The translations under genes and the position numbers were made by a program. This document shows positions 26,283 to 34,401 of a stretch of 59,036 bases of DNA, one piece after another (position 1 is the stretch's first letter; the number at the start of each line of letters is the position of its first letter). The notes beneath the pieces are model-generated. The model saw only the letters and a list, made by a program, of their open reading frames with translations, was not told the DNA's origin and did no database searches. The stretch is from Alphaproteobacteria bacterium (GTDB taxonomy: Bacteria; Pseudomonadota; Alphaproteobacteria; Rhodobacterales; Rhodobacteraceae), in assembly GCA_030428355.1 (NCBI GenBank), contig JAUIBL010000024.1:1-59036 (forward strand), read 5' to 3'.

Positions 26283-28247
26283 TTAGCCGAACAGAACAAA
26301 CCCGTCGTCGATGAGGCTGGCGAAACGGTCGACGGTCTCCTCTGCCGTGGCAAATCCCAGCGCGACATCCCCGCGATCAACGGCCCCCGAGTCGAGCGCG
26401 CCCTGCCAGAATGCAAAGCCTGCGTCATCCGCGTCACGCCCCAGCGCCGACAGGTAGAGGAAGTCGAGGAACTCCTCGGTGCTGTCGAGCGATGCATTGT
26501 TGGCGGTGAATTCCTCGGACGCCAGAATGAAATCGGCGACATTGCCAAGCCCGAAATCCCCCGCGCCAAGCTCTGTCCAGAAGCTCAGACCGGCCACGTC
26601 GCTGTCCCGGCCCAGCAGGATTTCGTAGAACAGACCCACGGTCTGCACCGCGCCGCCGGTCTCGATCAGCAAGGTCTGGTCGTCAAAGCGGATTTCCTCG
26701 ACACCCGAGATGTGCAGCGCCTTGCCCTCGTCCGGGGTGATCGCAAACCCGCCGTCGATGCGGCTGATCGCGACATCCTCGAACGCGGTGCCCGACGCGT
26801 CGATCACATCCGTGCCGCCACTGCCGGCAATGCGCGCGGCTGACGAAAAGTCGCTCACCTCGAACGTCTCGTCCGCGCCGGAACCCAGACGCACGGCCAC
26901 CTGCTCGATCGAGACCTGCGCCAACTGCATGCCGTCGCGGGTGAAGTCTGCCGCCACCGGATCAATCGGCACACCGAACGCGTTGGTACCGCCCAGAATG
27001 ATCTGGTCGCCTTCGCCCTCCGGGTTGCCTTCGGAGCCATTAAAGCCTGGATGCAGGGTGATCACGCCGCCTTCGGTCTCGCCGGTGTTCGGCCCCGTCT
27101 GGTTGATGAAGGCCGCATCCAATTCGGTGTTCACCTCGGTGCCCGCATCGTAAACACGGCTGCCGTCGAAGGTCAGAACCTGATCGCCCACATAGTCGCC
27201 GTTTTCGTCAAACAGCGTGACGGGGTTCAGCGTGCCGATGAACGCATCGTTGGACGGCAGCAGCATGGCGGCAAGGCTGATGAACGGGGTTGCCGTGCTG
27301 GCAAGGATCGTGGTGCTGGCGGTCTCACCCGTGGCAATCGGGCCGCGCGCGCCAAGGATCGCACCACCAAGCGCATCGGGATCGCCCGCGAACAGTTCTT
27401 CGGCAATCGCATCGAAACTGCCATCTTCGGCCAGCGCTTCCAGCCCCGCCGAGGCCACTTCGCCGCGATTGCCAAGGTCGAAACCTTCGTCATGCAAACC
27501 GAACCAGAACGGTGTCAGGAAGGTGCCGCCTTCGGGCGATGTGTTGGTGACGGTCAGGCGCAGTTCGACCACTTCCTCGATGGTGACCGTCGCGATCTGC
27601 GCGCCGTCAATCGTGAAATCTGCCGCCACCGGATCAATCGGCACGCCGAATGCGTTGGTGCCACCCAGAATGATCTTGTCGCCTTCGCCTTCAGGATTGC
27701 CGACAGAGCCGTTGAAACCCGGATGCAGGGTGATCACGCCGCCTTCGGTCTCGCCTGTGTTGGGGGCAGTCTGGTTGATGAAGGCAGCATCGAGTTCGGT
27801 GTTCACCTCGGTGCCCGCGTCATAGACGCGGCTGCCGTCGAAATTCAATGTGACGGGGCCGATGAAATCGCCATCTTCGCCAAAGAGTTCCACCGCATTC
27901 AACGTCCCGATAAAGGCGTCGTTCGACGGCAGGAGCATGGCGGCAAGGCTGATATAGGGCAGGGACGCCCCATCCACGTCCAGAAGCGTGGTGGCGACTT
28001 CGCCGGTGGCAATCGGGCCGGCATCGCCAAACACCGCCCCGCCGACGGCTCCGGCATCGGCGCCGGTCAGCTCTGCCGCGATGGCGTCAAAGCTGCCATC
28101 TTCGGCGAGGGCTTCCAGACCGGCCGAGGCCGCTTCGCCCCTGTTGCCCAGATCGAAGGATCCATTGTGCAGCCCGAACCAGAACGGGGTAAGAAACGTG
28201 CCGCCATCCGGCGAGGTATTGGTAACTGTGATCCGAAGCATGGACAT
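26283..28247 (-). CDS. Two-domain spondin-type protein with C-terminal DUF4214
   Basis: 654 aa, strongly acidic. Residues 4-228 and 229-453 are two tandem copies of one ~225-residue unit (each begins LRxTVTNTSP and contains TFLTPFWFGLH and GSRVYDAGTEVNTELDAAF), matching bacterial spondin_N domains. Residues ~455-540 are Gly/Asp-rich beta (LGSGADETFEVSDFSS), and ~545-640 is DUF4214 (VGLFYEILLGRDSDVAGLSF, then YLSALGRDADDAGFAFW). There is no signal peptide; such proteins are often secreted by type I systems with a C-terminal signal, which is inference here. Likely cell-surface or extracellular. Alternative ATG at 28241. Confidence 0.8.
   Translation of the reverse strand: MSMLRITVTNTSPDGGTFLTPFWFGLHNGSFDLGNRGEAASAGLEALAEDGSFDAIAAELTGADAGAVGGAVFGDAGPIATGEVATTLLDVDGASLPYISLAAMLLPSNDAFIGTLNAVELFGEDGDFIGPVTLNFDGSRVYDAGTEVNTELDAAFINQTAPNTGETEGGVITLHPGFNGSVGNPEGEGDKIILGGTNAFGVPIDPVAADFTIDGAQIATVTIEEVVELRLTVTNTSPEGGTFLTPFWFGLHDEGFDLGNRGEVASAGLEALAEDGSFDAIAEELFAGDPDALGGAILGARGPIATGETASTTILASTATPFISLAAMLLPSNDAFIGTLNPVTLFDENGDYVGDQVLTFDGSRVYDAGTEVNTELDAAFINQTGPNTGETEGGVITLHPGFNGSEGNPEGEGDQIILGGTNAFGVPIDPVAADFTRDGMQLAQVSIEQVAVRLGSGADETFEVSDFSSAARIAGSGGTDVIDASGTAFEDVAISRIDGGFAITPDEGKALHISGVEEIRFDDQTLLIETGGAVQTVGLFYEILLGRDSDVAGLSFWTELGAGDFGLGNVADFILASEEFTANNASLDSTEEFLDFLYLSALGRDADDAGFAFWQGALDSGAVDRGDVALGFATAEETVDRFASLIDDGFVLFG
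26889..28238 (-). repeat. Intragenic tandem duplication, two 675-bp units
   Basis: Units 27564-28238 and 26889-27563 encode the two spondin-type domains with an exact 225-codon offset and no indel needed between the anchor motifs. Long runs are almost identical in protein and in DNA, for example the segment encoding GSRVYDAGTEVNTELDAAF and the one encoding GGTNAFGVPIDPVAADFT. Such conservation points to a recent duplication or ongoing gene conversion. Confidence 0.85.
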
Positions 28248-28617
28248 TCAGGAAAGCCTTTCGCATTGAGTATGTGGTCAGGGCAGAGGCGCTCTGCCTG
28301 CGCCACCGTTAGGTTCCAATCTCCGCTCCGCACAATTCAGGCTTTCTCACTTCGGAGTGACGCGCCCGTGAAAAGATGACGTTGGGGCAATGCGGCGCGG
28401 CGCAGTGTTTCAAATGCGATCCGGTTGGGGGACGGGGACGGTTTGATTGAAACCAGTTGTCATCTGCGGATTCGCGCGAAACGGGTCGGGCATCGGGCGT
28501 TGTAATGATCTGTCACGGCGCTGTGCTTCACGCGTTTGCGACCTACCACCATCGCAGGGGGAGACAGCGCCGCGCGGCGTGATAAGGTCCGTTCCGAGCA
28601 AGCGAGGAGGTCATGCG
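28248..28617. other. 370-nt divergent intergenic region
   Basis: The gap between the spondin-type gene and xdhC must hold both promoters. An in-frame extension of xdhC reaches back to 28447, but it is Arg/Cys-rich and lacks family similarity, so I treat it as non-coding. A clear ribosome-binding site GAGGAGG lies at 28604-28610. I see no repeat, RNA gene or other reading frame. Confidence 0.5.
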
Positions 28618-29586
28618 ATGGAGCGGTTCGACAGATGTCCCGAAACGGCGCTCGACTGGCATTGGTCGGGCAAGGGCGCGGTGCTGGCGACGGTGATCGA
28701 AACCTGGGGCAGCGCGCCACGGCGTGTCGGCTCGCAACTCGCGATCTCGGGCGAGGGCGAGATCGAAGGTTCGGTTTCGGGCGGCTGCGTCGAAGGGGCT
28801 GTTGTGGTCGAGGCGATGGACGCGCTGGCCGATGGCACACCGCGCGAGCTCGAGTTCGGGGTCAGCGATCAGGATGCCTTTGCCGTCGGTCTGGCCTGTG
28901 GCGGCACCATCCGCGTGCTGGTGGAGCCGGTGGGCGCGGTGCTGCCCGAGGACATTCTTGACCAATTGGTAAAATATCGCGCCGCACGCAAACCCGTGGC
29001 CTATGTCGTCGATCTGGACGCGGGCACCCGGCACCTGAGCACCGACGGGCACGATCATGCCTTCCGCATGGACCGGTCGGGTTTTGTGGAAGACAGCCGC
29101 ACCTTCGTGGCGATCCACAACCCGCCATTGCGGCTCATCATCGTGGGGGCCGTCCACATCGCACAGGCGTTGGTGCCGATTGCGCGGATTGCGGGCTATG
29201 ACTCGACCCTGATCGACCCGCGCGAGGCGTTTGGCTCGGACAGCCGTTTTCCGGGCGAAACCATCCTGCACGACTGGCCGGACGAGGCGATCACCCAACT
29301 GGGCCTCGATGCCCGCACCGCGCTGGTGCTGCTGACACATGACCCGAAACTGGACGACCCCGCGCTTGAACAGGCGCTGCGGGCCGAGTGTTTCTATATC
29401 GGCGCATTGGGATCGACGCGCACCCATGCAAAGCGGGTGGGCCGGCTGACGGCGTCCGGGTTCACGGAAGACGAGATTGCGAAGATCCACGGACCCATCG
29501 GCCTCGATATCGGGGCGTCCGGGCCTGCAGAAATCGCCGTGTCGATCCTTGCCGAGATGACCCGCGTGCTGCGGAAGGGCGCATGA
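28618..29586 (+). CDS. xdhC: XdhC-family molybdenum-enzyme maturation protein
   Basis: 322 aa. The N-terminal XdhC/CoxI domain reads ATVIETWGSAPRRVGSQLAI and GSVSGGCVEGAVV; the C-terminal Rossmann domain begins LRLIIVGAVHIAQALVPIA and ends with YIGALGSTRTHAKR. XdhC proteins bind and sulfurate the molybdenum cofactor and deliver it to xanthine-dehydrogenase-type enzymes. The start ATG 28618 follows GAGGAGG. It overlaps the molybdopterin-binding gene by 4 nt. No Mo-hydroxylase subunits are encoded in the window, so the client enzyme is elsewhere or unknown. Confidence 0.87.
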   Translation: MERFDRCPETALDWHWSGKGAVLATVIETWGSAPRRVGSQLAISGEGEIEGSVSGGCVEGAVVVEAMDALADGTPRELEFGVSDQDAFAVGLACGGTIRVLVEPVGAVLPEDILDQLVKYRAARKPVAYVVDLDAGTRHLSTDGHDHAFRMDRSGFVEDSRTFVAIHNPPLRLIIVGAVHIAQALVPIARIAGYDSTLIDPREAFGSDSRFPGETILHDWPDEAITQLGLDARTALVLLTHDPKLDDPALEQALRAECFYIGALGSTRTHAKRVGRLTASGFTEDEIAKIHGPIGLDIGASGPAEIAVSILAEMTRVLRKGA

Positions 29587-30584
29587 GGTTCGGCGCGGTT
29601 CCCCTGTCCGAAGCCGAAGGCGCGATCCTTGCGCATTCGGTCGCACTGCCCAAAGGCCGATTGCGCAAGGGTGTGCTGCTGGACGCGGCGGCACTGGGCA
29701 AACTGGAAGCGGCAGGGGTGCATCAGGTGACGGTGGCCCGGCTCGACGCCGACGATGTGCACGAGGACCAAGCCGCCGAACGGCTGGCACAGGCGCTGGT
29801 GCCCGATCCGGCTGCGGTGCATCTGCGATTGGCCCCGGCCAGCACGGGACGGGTGAACATTTATGCCACACAGACCGGTGTGGCGCGGATCGACGCGGCC
29901 CGGATCAATGCGGTGAATGCGGTACACCCGATGGTGACCGTGGCCACGGTACCCGAATGGCACCGCATGGCGGCGCGCGGCATGGTGGCGACCGTCAAGA
30001 TCATCTCCTATGCAGCGCCCGAGGCGGCGGTTGCCGCCGCCTGTGCCGCCGGACAGGATGCGTTGGCGCTCAGTCCGGTGACCCGCAAACGGGCGCTTCT
30101 GATCCAGACCAGCGTCGGCGGGCGCGATGACAGCGCCAAGGGCCAGCGCGCGATGGCGCAGCGCTTCGACCGGATGGGCGTCAGCCTTGGCCCCAAGACG
30201 GTTGTGCCGCACCAGACCGAGGCCCTGCGTCAGGTACTGTCCGAGGCGGTGCCCGCGTATGACATCCTGTGTGTGCTGACCGGATCGGCCACATCCGATC
30301 TGCACGACATCGCCCCCGAGGCCGTCCGTGCCGCCGGAGGGGCGGTGGTGCATTACGGCATGCCGGTCGATCCGGGCAATCTGCTGTTCTTGGGGCATTT
30401 GGGCGACGTGCCGGTGATCGGTTTGCCGGGCTGTGCGCGGTCTCCGGCGCTGAACGGGGCCGATTGGGTGCTCGAGCGGCTGCTGTGTGACGTGCCTGTC
30501 GGGCCGCAGGACATCATGGGCATGGGTGTCGGCGGATTGCTCAAGGAACCGCCCTCCCGGCCAGCCCCGCGCGAGACGGCATAG
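29583..30584 (+). CDS. Molybdopterin-binding protein
   Basis: 333 aa. The C-terminal half has the MoCF-binding fold of MoaB/MogA/MoeA (KRALLIQTSVGGRDDSAKG, then ILCVLTGSATSDLHDIAPEAVRAAGG, replacing the usual TGGxG signature), with GLPGCARSPALNGADWVLERL at the end. The N-terminal ~120 residues (MRFGAVPLSEAEGAILAHSV) resemble the domain found in Mo hydroxylase accessory proteins. Start ATG overlaps the xdhC stop (ATGA). It probably handles the molybdenum cofactor together with XdhC. Confidence 0.8.
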   Translation: MRFGAVPLSEAEGAILAHSVALPKGRLRKGVLLDAAALGKLEAAGVHQVTVARLDADDVHEDQAAERLAQALVPDPAAVHLRLAPASTGRVNIYATQTGVARIDAARINAVNAVHPMVTVATVPEWHRMAARGMVATVKIISYAAPEAAVAAACAAGQDALALSPVTRKRALLIQTSVGGRDDSAKGQRAMAQRFDRMGVSLGPKTVVPHQTEALRQVLSEAVPAYDILCVLTGSATSDLHDIAPEAVRAAGGAVVHYGMPVDPGNLLFLGHLGDVPVIGLPGCARSPALNGADWVLERLLCDVPVGPQDIMGMGVGGLLKEPPSRPAPRETA

Positions 30585-30608
30585 AAAAAGCGACCCGAAG
30601 GCCGCTTT
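30585..30608 (-). terminator. Rho-independent terminator of infC with UUCG tetraloop
   Basis: Read on the - strand: AAAGCGGCC, loop TTCG, GGTCGCTTT followed by TTC. The 9-bp stem (one G-T pair) closed by a UUCG loop is very stable. It lies 27 nt after the infC stop and touches the stop codon of the convergent molybdopterin gene. Confidence 0.75.
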
Positions 30609-30635
30609 CAAAAAAATCCGAAGAATGGACCCGTA

Positions 30636-31181
30636 TTATTTGGAAAGCGGGCCAATCATCATGACCATCTGGCGGCCTTCCAGCTTGGGCATGTTTTCGA
30701 CCTTGCCATGCTCCTTGATGTCCTCGGCCACCCGTTCCAGCAATTCGCGCCCCAGGTTCTGGTGCGCCATTTCGCGGCCCCGGAAGCGCAGGGTCACTTT
30801 GACCTTGTCGCCGTTGTCGAGAAACTTGAAGACGCTGCGCATCTTGACGTCATAGTCGTTCTTGTCCGTGTTGGGACGGAACTTGACCTCTTTGATCTCG
30901 ATGATCTTCTGCTTCTTGCGCGCCTCGGATTCGCGCTTCTGCTGTTCGTATTTGAACTTGCCGAAATCCATGATCTTGACGACCGGCGGGGTCGCGTTCG
31001 GCGAAATCTCGACCAGGTCCAGCCCCGCTTCTTCAGCAAGCTGCAATCCGCGTTCCGGCGTCACCACGCCGATGTTTTCGCCATCTGCGCCGATCAGGCG
31101 GATTTCAGGGGCCCGGATGCGTTCATTGATGCGGGGTCCGGTCTCGCGCGTGGGGGGCGCGTTGTGAGGTCTGCGGGCTAT
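30636..31181 (-). CDS. infC: Translation initiation factor IF-3, AUA start
   Basis: Binds the 30S subunit and checks initiator tRNA-start codon pairing. The frame runs [20 protein letters not shown], through the N-domain ([20 protein letters not shown]), the linker ([22 protein letters not shown] is split by the domain boundary) and the C-domain ([20 protein letters not shown]). No ATG or GTG precedes the conserved N-terminus; the only start with a good Shine-Dalgarno is ATA at 31179-31181, with AAGGAG 7 nt upstream, giving 181 aa. Rare non-AUG starts in infC allow IF3 to repress its own translation. A start at GTG 31067 would cut off the conserved N-domain. Confidence 0.92.
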   Translation of the reverse strand: MARRPHNAPPTRETGPRINERIRAPEIRLIGADGENIGVVTPERGLQLAEEAGLDLVEISPNATPPVVKIMDFGKFKYEQQKRESEARKKQKIIEIKEVKFRPNTDKNDYDVKMRSVFKFLDNGDKVKVTLRFRGREMAHQNLGRELLERVAEDIKEHGKVENMPKLEGRQMVMMIGPLSK

Positions 31182-31384
31182 GGTGTCGCTCCTTTGGTGC
31201 AGTTCAAATCAGGGCTGCAAAGTAGACGTCCTACCGTTTGCTTTCAAGCGGCTTTTCGGCGGAACTGAGCCGATCCTTCGGGGTTTCCCCTTGTAGCACT
31301 GCAGGGCAACACGCACATCCGTCCCGCAGGCCCGCGCCGCAGGCACGCGGCGTGGCACACAAGACTGAGGGGGTTTTTAAACCA

Positions 31385-32176
31385 ATGAAAAATATGATTA
31401 TTCTGGCCGTCGTGGTGGCGGTGGGCGTCGGGGTGTGGATGTTCACGCAATCCGGCCCCGCGCCGCAGACCGTCGAAACCGACACGCCCGCCGCGACAGG
31501 CACCGCCGATACGGTCGAAAGCGCCGCAACCGAGGCAGCGGACGAGGGGACACCAACCGTCGCAGAGGCGCAGGACGTTGTCGAGGACACCGCTTCCGAT
31601 GTTGCAACGGCTGTGGAAGAGGCCGTCAACGACGCGGCAGAGGTCATCGACGGCGCAACCGCTGACGCCACCGAAACCGCCGAGACCATCGCGGAAGACG
31701 CCGCCAATGCAGCCAACGACTTTGCCGAACAGGCGGACGCCGCCGTGTCGGATGCCGTCGCAGCCATCAACGAGGCGGCGAATGACGCCGCAAACGCGCT
31801 TGAGTCTGCGGTCGACAGAGCCACAAACGCAGCGGACAGCGCCGCCGATCCGGCTGCTGACGGTGCAACGGACCTTGCCGAGAGTGCGGCCGACCCCGTG
31901 ACCGAGGCCACCGAGGATGCGGTTCAGGCGACCGGGGACGGTGCCATCACCGTGACGGACACCCCGGCTGAGGCTGGTGTCCAGACCGAAGCAGACATTG
32001 CCGAGGCGTTGACTGTCGACGGTTTCGACTATGATCGGGTGATTGCCTATATCGACCAGTCCGATCTGTCGGCGCTGATCAAGACGTCGACCAAAGCGGC
32101 ACTGGAACAGGCGCGGGATAACCCGGACCAGTTGCAAGCCCTTCTGGCGACATTGCGCGAGCAGCTTGGCCTCTAA
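31385..32176 (+). CDS. Ala/Asp-rich membrane-anchored protein
   Basis: 263 aa, start ATG 31385. An N-terminal helix (MIILAVVVAVGVGVWMF) anchors it; residues ~25-205 are low-complexity, made of Ala, Glu, Asp and Thr in helical runs (TADATETAETIAEDAANAAN) that could form a long extended or coiled-coil spacer. The last ~50 residues form a distinct conserved-looking domain (VDGFDYDRVIAYIDQSDLS to the C-terminal LREQLGL). No known family recognised. It probably projects into the periplasm. A strong bidirectional terminator follows. Confidence 0.75.
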   Translation: MKNMIILAVVVAVGVGVWMFTQSGPAPQTVETDTPAATGTADTVESAATEAADEGTPTVAEAQDVVEDTASDVATAVEEAVNDAAEVIDGATADATETAETIAEDAANAANDFAEQADAAVSDAVAAINEAANDAANALESAVDRATNAADSAADPAADGATDLAESAADPVTEATEDAVQATGDGAITVTDTPAEAGVQTEADIAEALTVDGFDYDRVIAYIDQSDLSALIKTSTKAALEQARDNPDQLQALLATLREQLGL

Positions 32177-32194
32177 GGCAGTTTGAAAACAGAA

Positions 32195-32228
32195 AAAAGC
32201 CGCACAGGGGATGTCCTGTGCGGCTTTT
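32195..32228. terminator. Bidirectional Rho-independent terminator
   Basis: A perfect 14-bp stem AAAAGCCGCACAGG / CCTGTGCGGCTTTT with loop GGATGT, flanked by an A-tract on the left and a T-tract on the right. It lies between the convergent Ala-rich and ferredoxin reductase genes and can stop transcription from both sides. Confidence 0.92.
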
Positions 32229-32265
32229 GATTCAATAGGTTATAAGGCGTTCCTCATGTGACGCC

Positions 32266-33126
32266 TTAATCAAGGAACGCCTTTTCGACCACATAGGTCT
32301 TGGGATCGGAATTTGCGCCTTCCTCAAGCCCATAGCCTTCGAGCATGTCCTTGATCTCGAGGTTGAAGGCGAGGTTGCCGCAGACCATCGCGCGGTCGGT
32401 CTCCGGGCTGATCACTGGGACACCCAGATCCGCGAAACACTCGCCCGAGCGCATCAGATCGGTGATGCGGCCCATCTTGGGGCTTTCTTCGCGGGTGGTG
32501 GTCGGGTAGTAGCGCAGCTTGTCGGCAAAGCCTTCGCCGATCAGTTCGGCCAGCAATTCGTCGCTGCGAATGGTGTCGATCAGTTCCTTGCCATATTGCA
32601 ACTCGCCCACTTCGCGGCAGGTGTGGGTGAGGATGACCTCGTCATAATCCTCGTAGGTCTGCGGGTCACGCAGCAGCGACGCAAACGGCGCGATCCCGGT
32701 GCCTGTAGCGAAAAGCCAGAGCCGCTTGCCCGGCAGCAGCGCGTCATGCACCAGCGTGCCGACGGGTTTCGGACGCAGGATGATCTGGTCGCCCGGCTGG
32801 ATGTGCTGAAGGCGGCTGGTGAGCGGGCCGTCCTGTACCTTGATCGAGTAGAACTCCAGCTCCTCGTCCCAGGCGGGCGAGGCGATGGAATAGGCGCGCA
32901 GCAGGGGCTTTTCCTTGCCGGTCTTTTCGTCCGTCTGCATCAGACCGATCATAACGAATTCACCCGAGCGGAACCGCAGCGACGCAGGCCGTGTGACCCG
33001 GAAGGAAAACAGCCGGTCTGTCCAGTGTTTGACCGATGTCACGGTCTGCGCATCGGGTACGGCAAGGGTCTTGGCGGCGGGCGCTTTGGTGGCTGTGGCT
33101 TCGGTCACTGGGCTCAACTCTGTCAT
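32266..33126 (-). CDS. fpr: Ferredoxin--NADP+ reductase
   Basis: 286-aa FAD enzyme that moves electrons between NADPH and ferredoxin or flavodoxin. The FAD-binding beta barrel has LLRAYSIASPAW (the RxYS motif); the NADP domain has FATGTGIAPFASLLRDP and VCGNLAFNLEIKDML, with the C-terminus ending VEKAFLD. The first ~25 residues are Ala/Thr-rich and variable. It follows the sulfite-reduction genes on the same strand after 118 nt and a hairpin. It may supply electrons to the ferredoxin-type sulfite reductase, which is inference from context. Confidence 0.93.
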   Translation of the reverse strand: MTELSPVTEATATKAPAAKTLAVPDAQTVTSVKHWTDRLFSFRVTRPASLRFRSGEFVMIGLMQTDEKTGKEKPLLRAYSIASPAWDEELEFYSIKVQDGPLTSRLQHIQPGDQIILRPKPVGTLVHDALLPGKRLWLFATGTGIAPFASLLRDPQTYEDYDEVILTHTCREVGELQYGKELIDTIRSDELLAELIGEGFADKLRYYPTTTREESPKMGRITDLMRSGECFADLGVPVISPETDRAMVCGNLAFNLEIKDMLEGYGLEEGANSDPKTYVVEKAFLD

Positions 33127-33189
33127 GTTATCCTTACCGGTTCGTGTAAACCGGTCCCTTACATCTATCTTTGATCTGCATCAGACGAA

Positions 33190-33220
33190 ACCCGCCCATG
33201 GTCGCAGGGACCGGGCGGGT
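33190..33220 (-). terminator. Possible terminator of the cys operon
   Basis: A perfect 8-bp stem ACCCGCCC / GGGCGGGT around a 15-nt loop, 24 nt past the DUF934 stop. On the - strand a short TTTCGTC follows, so the T-tract is weak; on the + strand it is followed by GGTCTTTT. Confidence 0.5.
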
Positions 33221-33244
33221 GGTCTTTTGGGTCGCAGTTTGGTG

Positions 33245-33640
33245 TCAGGCGGCGAGGCCGCGCAGCCGCGATTGGTAGTCATGGGCGCGCCAGTCGGCGC
33301 GGGCCAGCCATTGGTTCTCGGGCTGACGGGCGGCGAGATCGTCGCTTATTTCCACGTCGTCAAAGCCCGAGCGGCGGGCCATGGCGTATTGGTCGGCGAT
33401 CACATGGCCCTGTGCCCGCAGACGGCCCTTGAAGCCCTGCTGACGGATCAGGCGGGCGAGGGTGAAGCCGCGTCCGTCCGAGAAGGCGGGAAACGCGATG
33501 CGCACCAGTTCCTTGCCGATGAGCAGGCATTTGAGCCGCGCGGGATCGGTGTCGGGGGCGAGGTCGATGCGCGCCTCGGGGTCGATCCAGCGGGCCGGAT
33601 CGTCGGAGAGAAAGCCGGTGTCGTCGATGAGAACGGTCAT
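33245..33640 (-). CDS. DUF934 protein of the sulfite-reduction operon
   Basis: 131 aa starting at ATG 33640 (MTVLIDDTGFL); an in-frame start at 33673 lies inside cysH. The conserved core reads LIGKELVRIAFPAFSDGRGF and LRAQGHVIADQYAMARRSGFDDVEI, typical of DUF934, which accompanies sulfite reductase genes in proteobacteria. Its biochemical job is not established; an oxidoreductase-associated role is the usual note. Start overlaps the cysH stop by 4 nt. Confidence 0.88.
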   Translation of the reverse strand: MTVLIDDTGFLSDDPARWIDPEARIDLAPDTDPARLKCLLIGKELVRIAFPAFSDGRGFTLARLIRQQGFKGRLRAQGHVIADQYAMARRSGFDDVEISDDLAARQPENQWLARADWRAHDYQSRLRGLAA

Positions 33641-34401
33641 GATGTGGCTCCTTTGGAGGTATGTAGCCCGCATTCGGTTTTGCCCAGACCGCGCCAGCGT
33701 CCCGCGCGGGCATCTTCACCTTCAGCCACGCGGGTGGTGCAGGGGGCGCAGCCGATGGACGGGTAGCCGCGCGCCACCAGCGGGTGGCGGGGCAGGTTGT
33801 GCGTGTCGAGATGCGCCGCGATGCGGGCGGGTTTCCAGTCGATCAGCGGGTTGATCTTGATGCGGGCGGTGCCGTCGTCGAGGTCGAAATAGTGCAGGCC
33901 CTGACGGGTCTGTGCCTGATGCCGTTTGCGCCCGGTGATCCAGGCGTCATAGCCGGTGAGCGCCGCGTTGAGCGGCTGGGTCTTGCGCAGATCGCAGCAG
34001 GCGTCCGGGTTGCTGAAGCGCAGCGCACCGTACGGATCGACCGCTTCAACCGTACGTTTTGACGCGCGGATCACGTGCACGTTGGTCAGCCCCAGATGAT
34101 CGGCCAGCTCCTGATGGTAGGTCAGGGTTTCCTCGAACAGGAGCGCCGTGTCGATGAAGAGCACCGGCAGGGTGCGGTCGATCTGCGCGATGAGGTGCAG
34201 AAGGACAGCCGAGTCCGCGCCGAAGCTCGACACCATCGCAACGCGATCGAAGATGCCACGCGTCAGCACGGCTTCGAGCAGGTAGGAGGTGCCGAAATGG
34301 CGATAGCGCGCGTTCAGATCGGCGACGCGATCCTGCGCTGCCATCCGCTCGTCAAGCGGAACCCCGCTTGCCTCGCGATTGTGCTGTGTGAGGTCAAGCA
34401 T
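33637..34401 (-). CDS. cysH: Adenylyl-sulfate (APS/PAPS) reductase
   Basis: 254 aa. Reduces activated sulfate to sulfite in assimilation. The PP-loop type nucleotide site is VSSFGADSAVLLHLIAQ; the CC pair in PDACCDLRKTQPL and the CxxC in GCAPCT mark the [4Fe-4S] cluster of the bacterial APS-reductase type; the catalytic Cys is in TECGLH near the C-terminus. ATG 34401 overlaps the cysI TGA by one base; a GTG one codon earlier is possible. It lies between cysI and DUF934 in the operon. Confidence 0.94.
   Translation of the reverse strand: MLDLTQHNREASGVPLDERMAAQDRVADLNARYRHFGTSYLLEAVLTRGIFDRVAMVSSFGADSAVLLHLIAQIDRTLPVLFIDTALLFEETLTYHQELADHLGLTNVHVIRASKRTVEAVDPYGALRFSNPDACCDLRKTQPLNAALTGYDAWITGRKRHQAQTRQGLHYFDLDDGTARIKINPLIDWKPARIAAHLDTHNLPRHPLVARGYPSIGCAPCTTRVAEGEDARAGRWRGLGKTECGLHTSKGATS

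Noticed and set aside
27051..28379. A 442-codon open frame on the + strand opposite the spondin-type gene
   Set aside because: It only mirrors the duplicated - strand gene, and its internal repeat is the duplication seen from the other side.
28447..28617. N-terminal extension of xdhC back to 28447
   Set aside because: The extra 57 residues are Arg/Cys-rich and unlike XdhC, while GAGGAGG sits just before ATG 28618.
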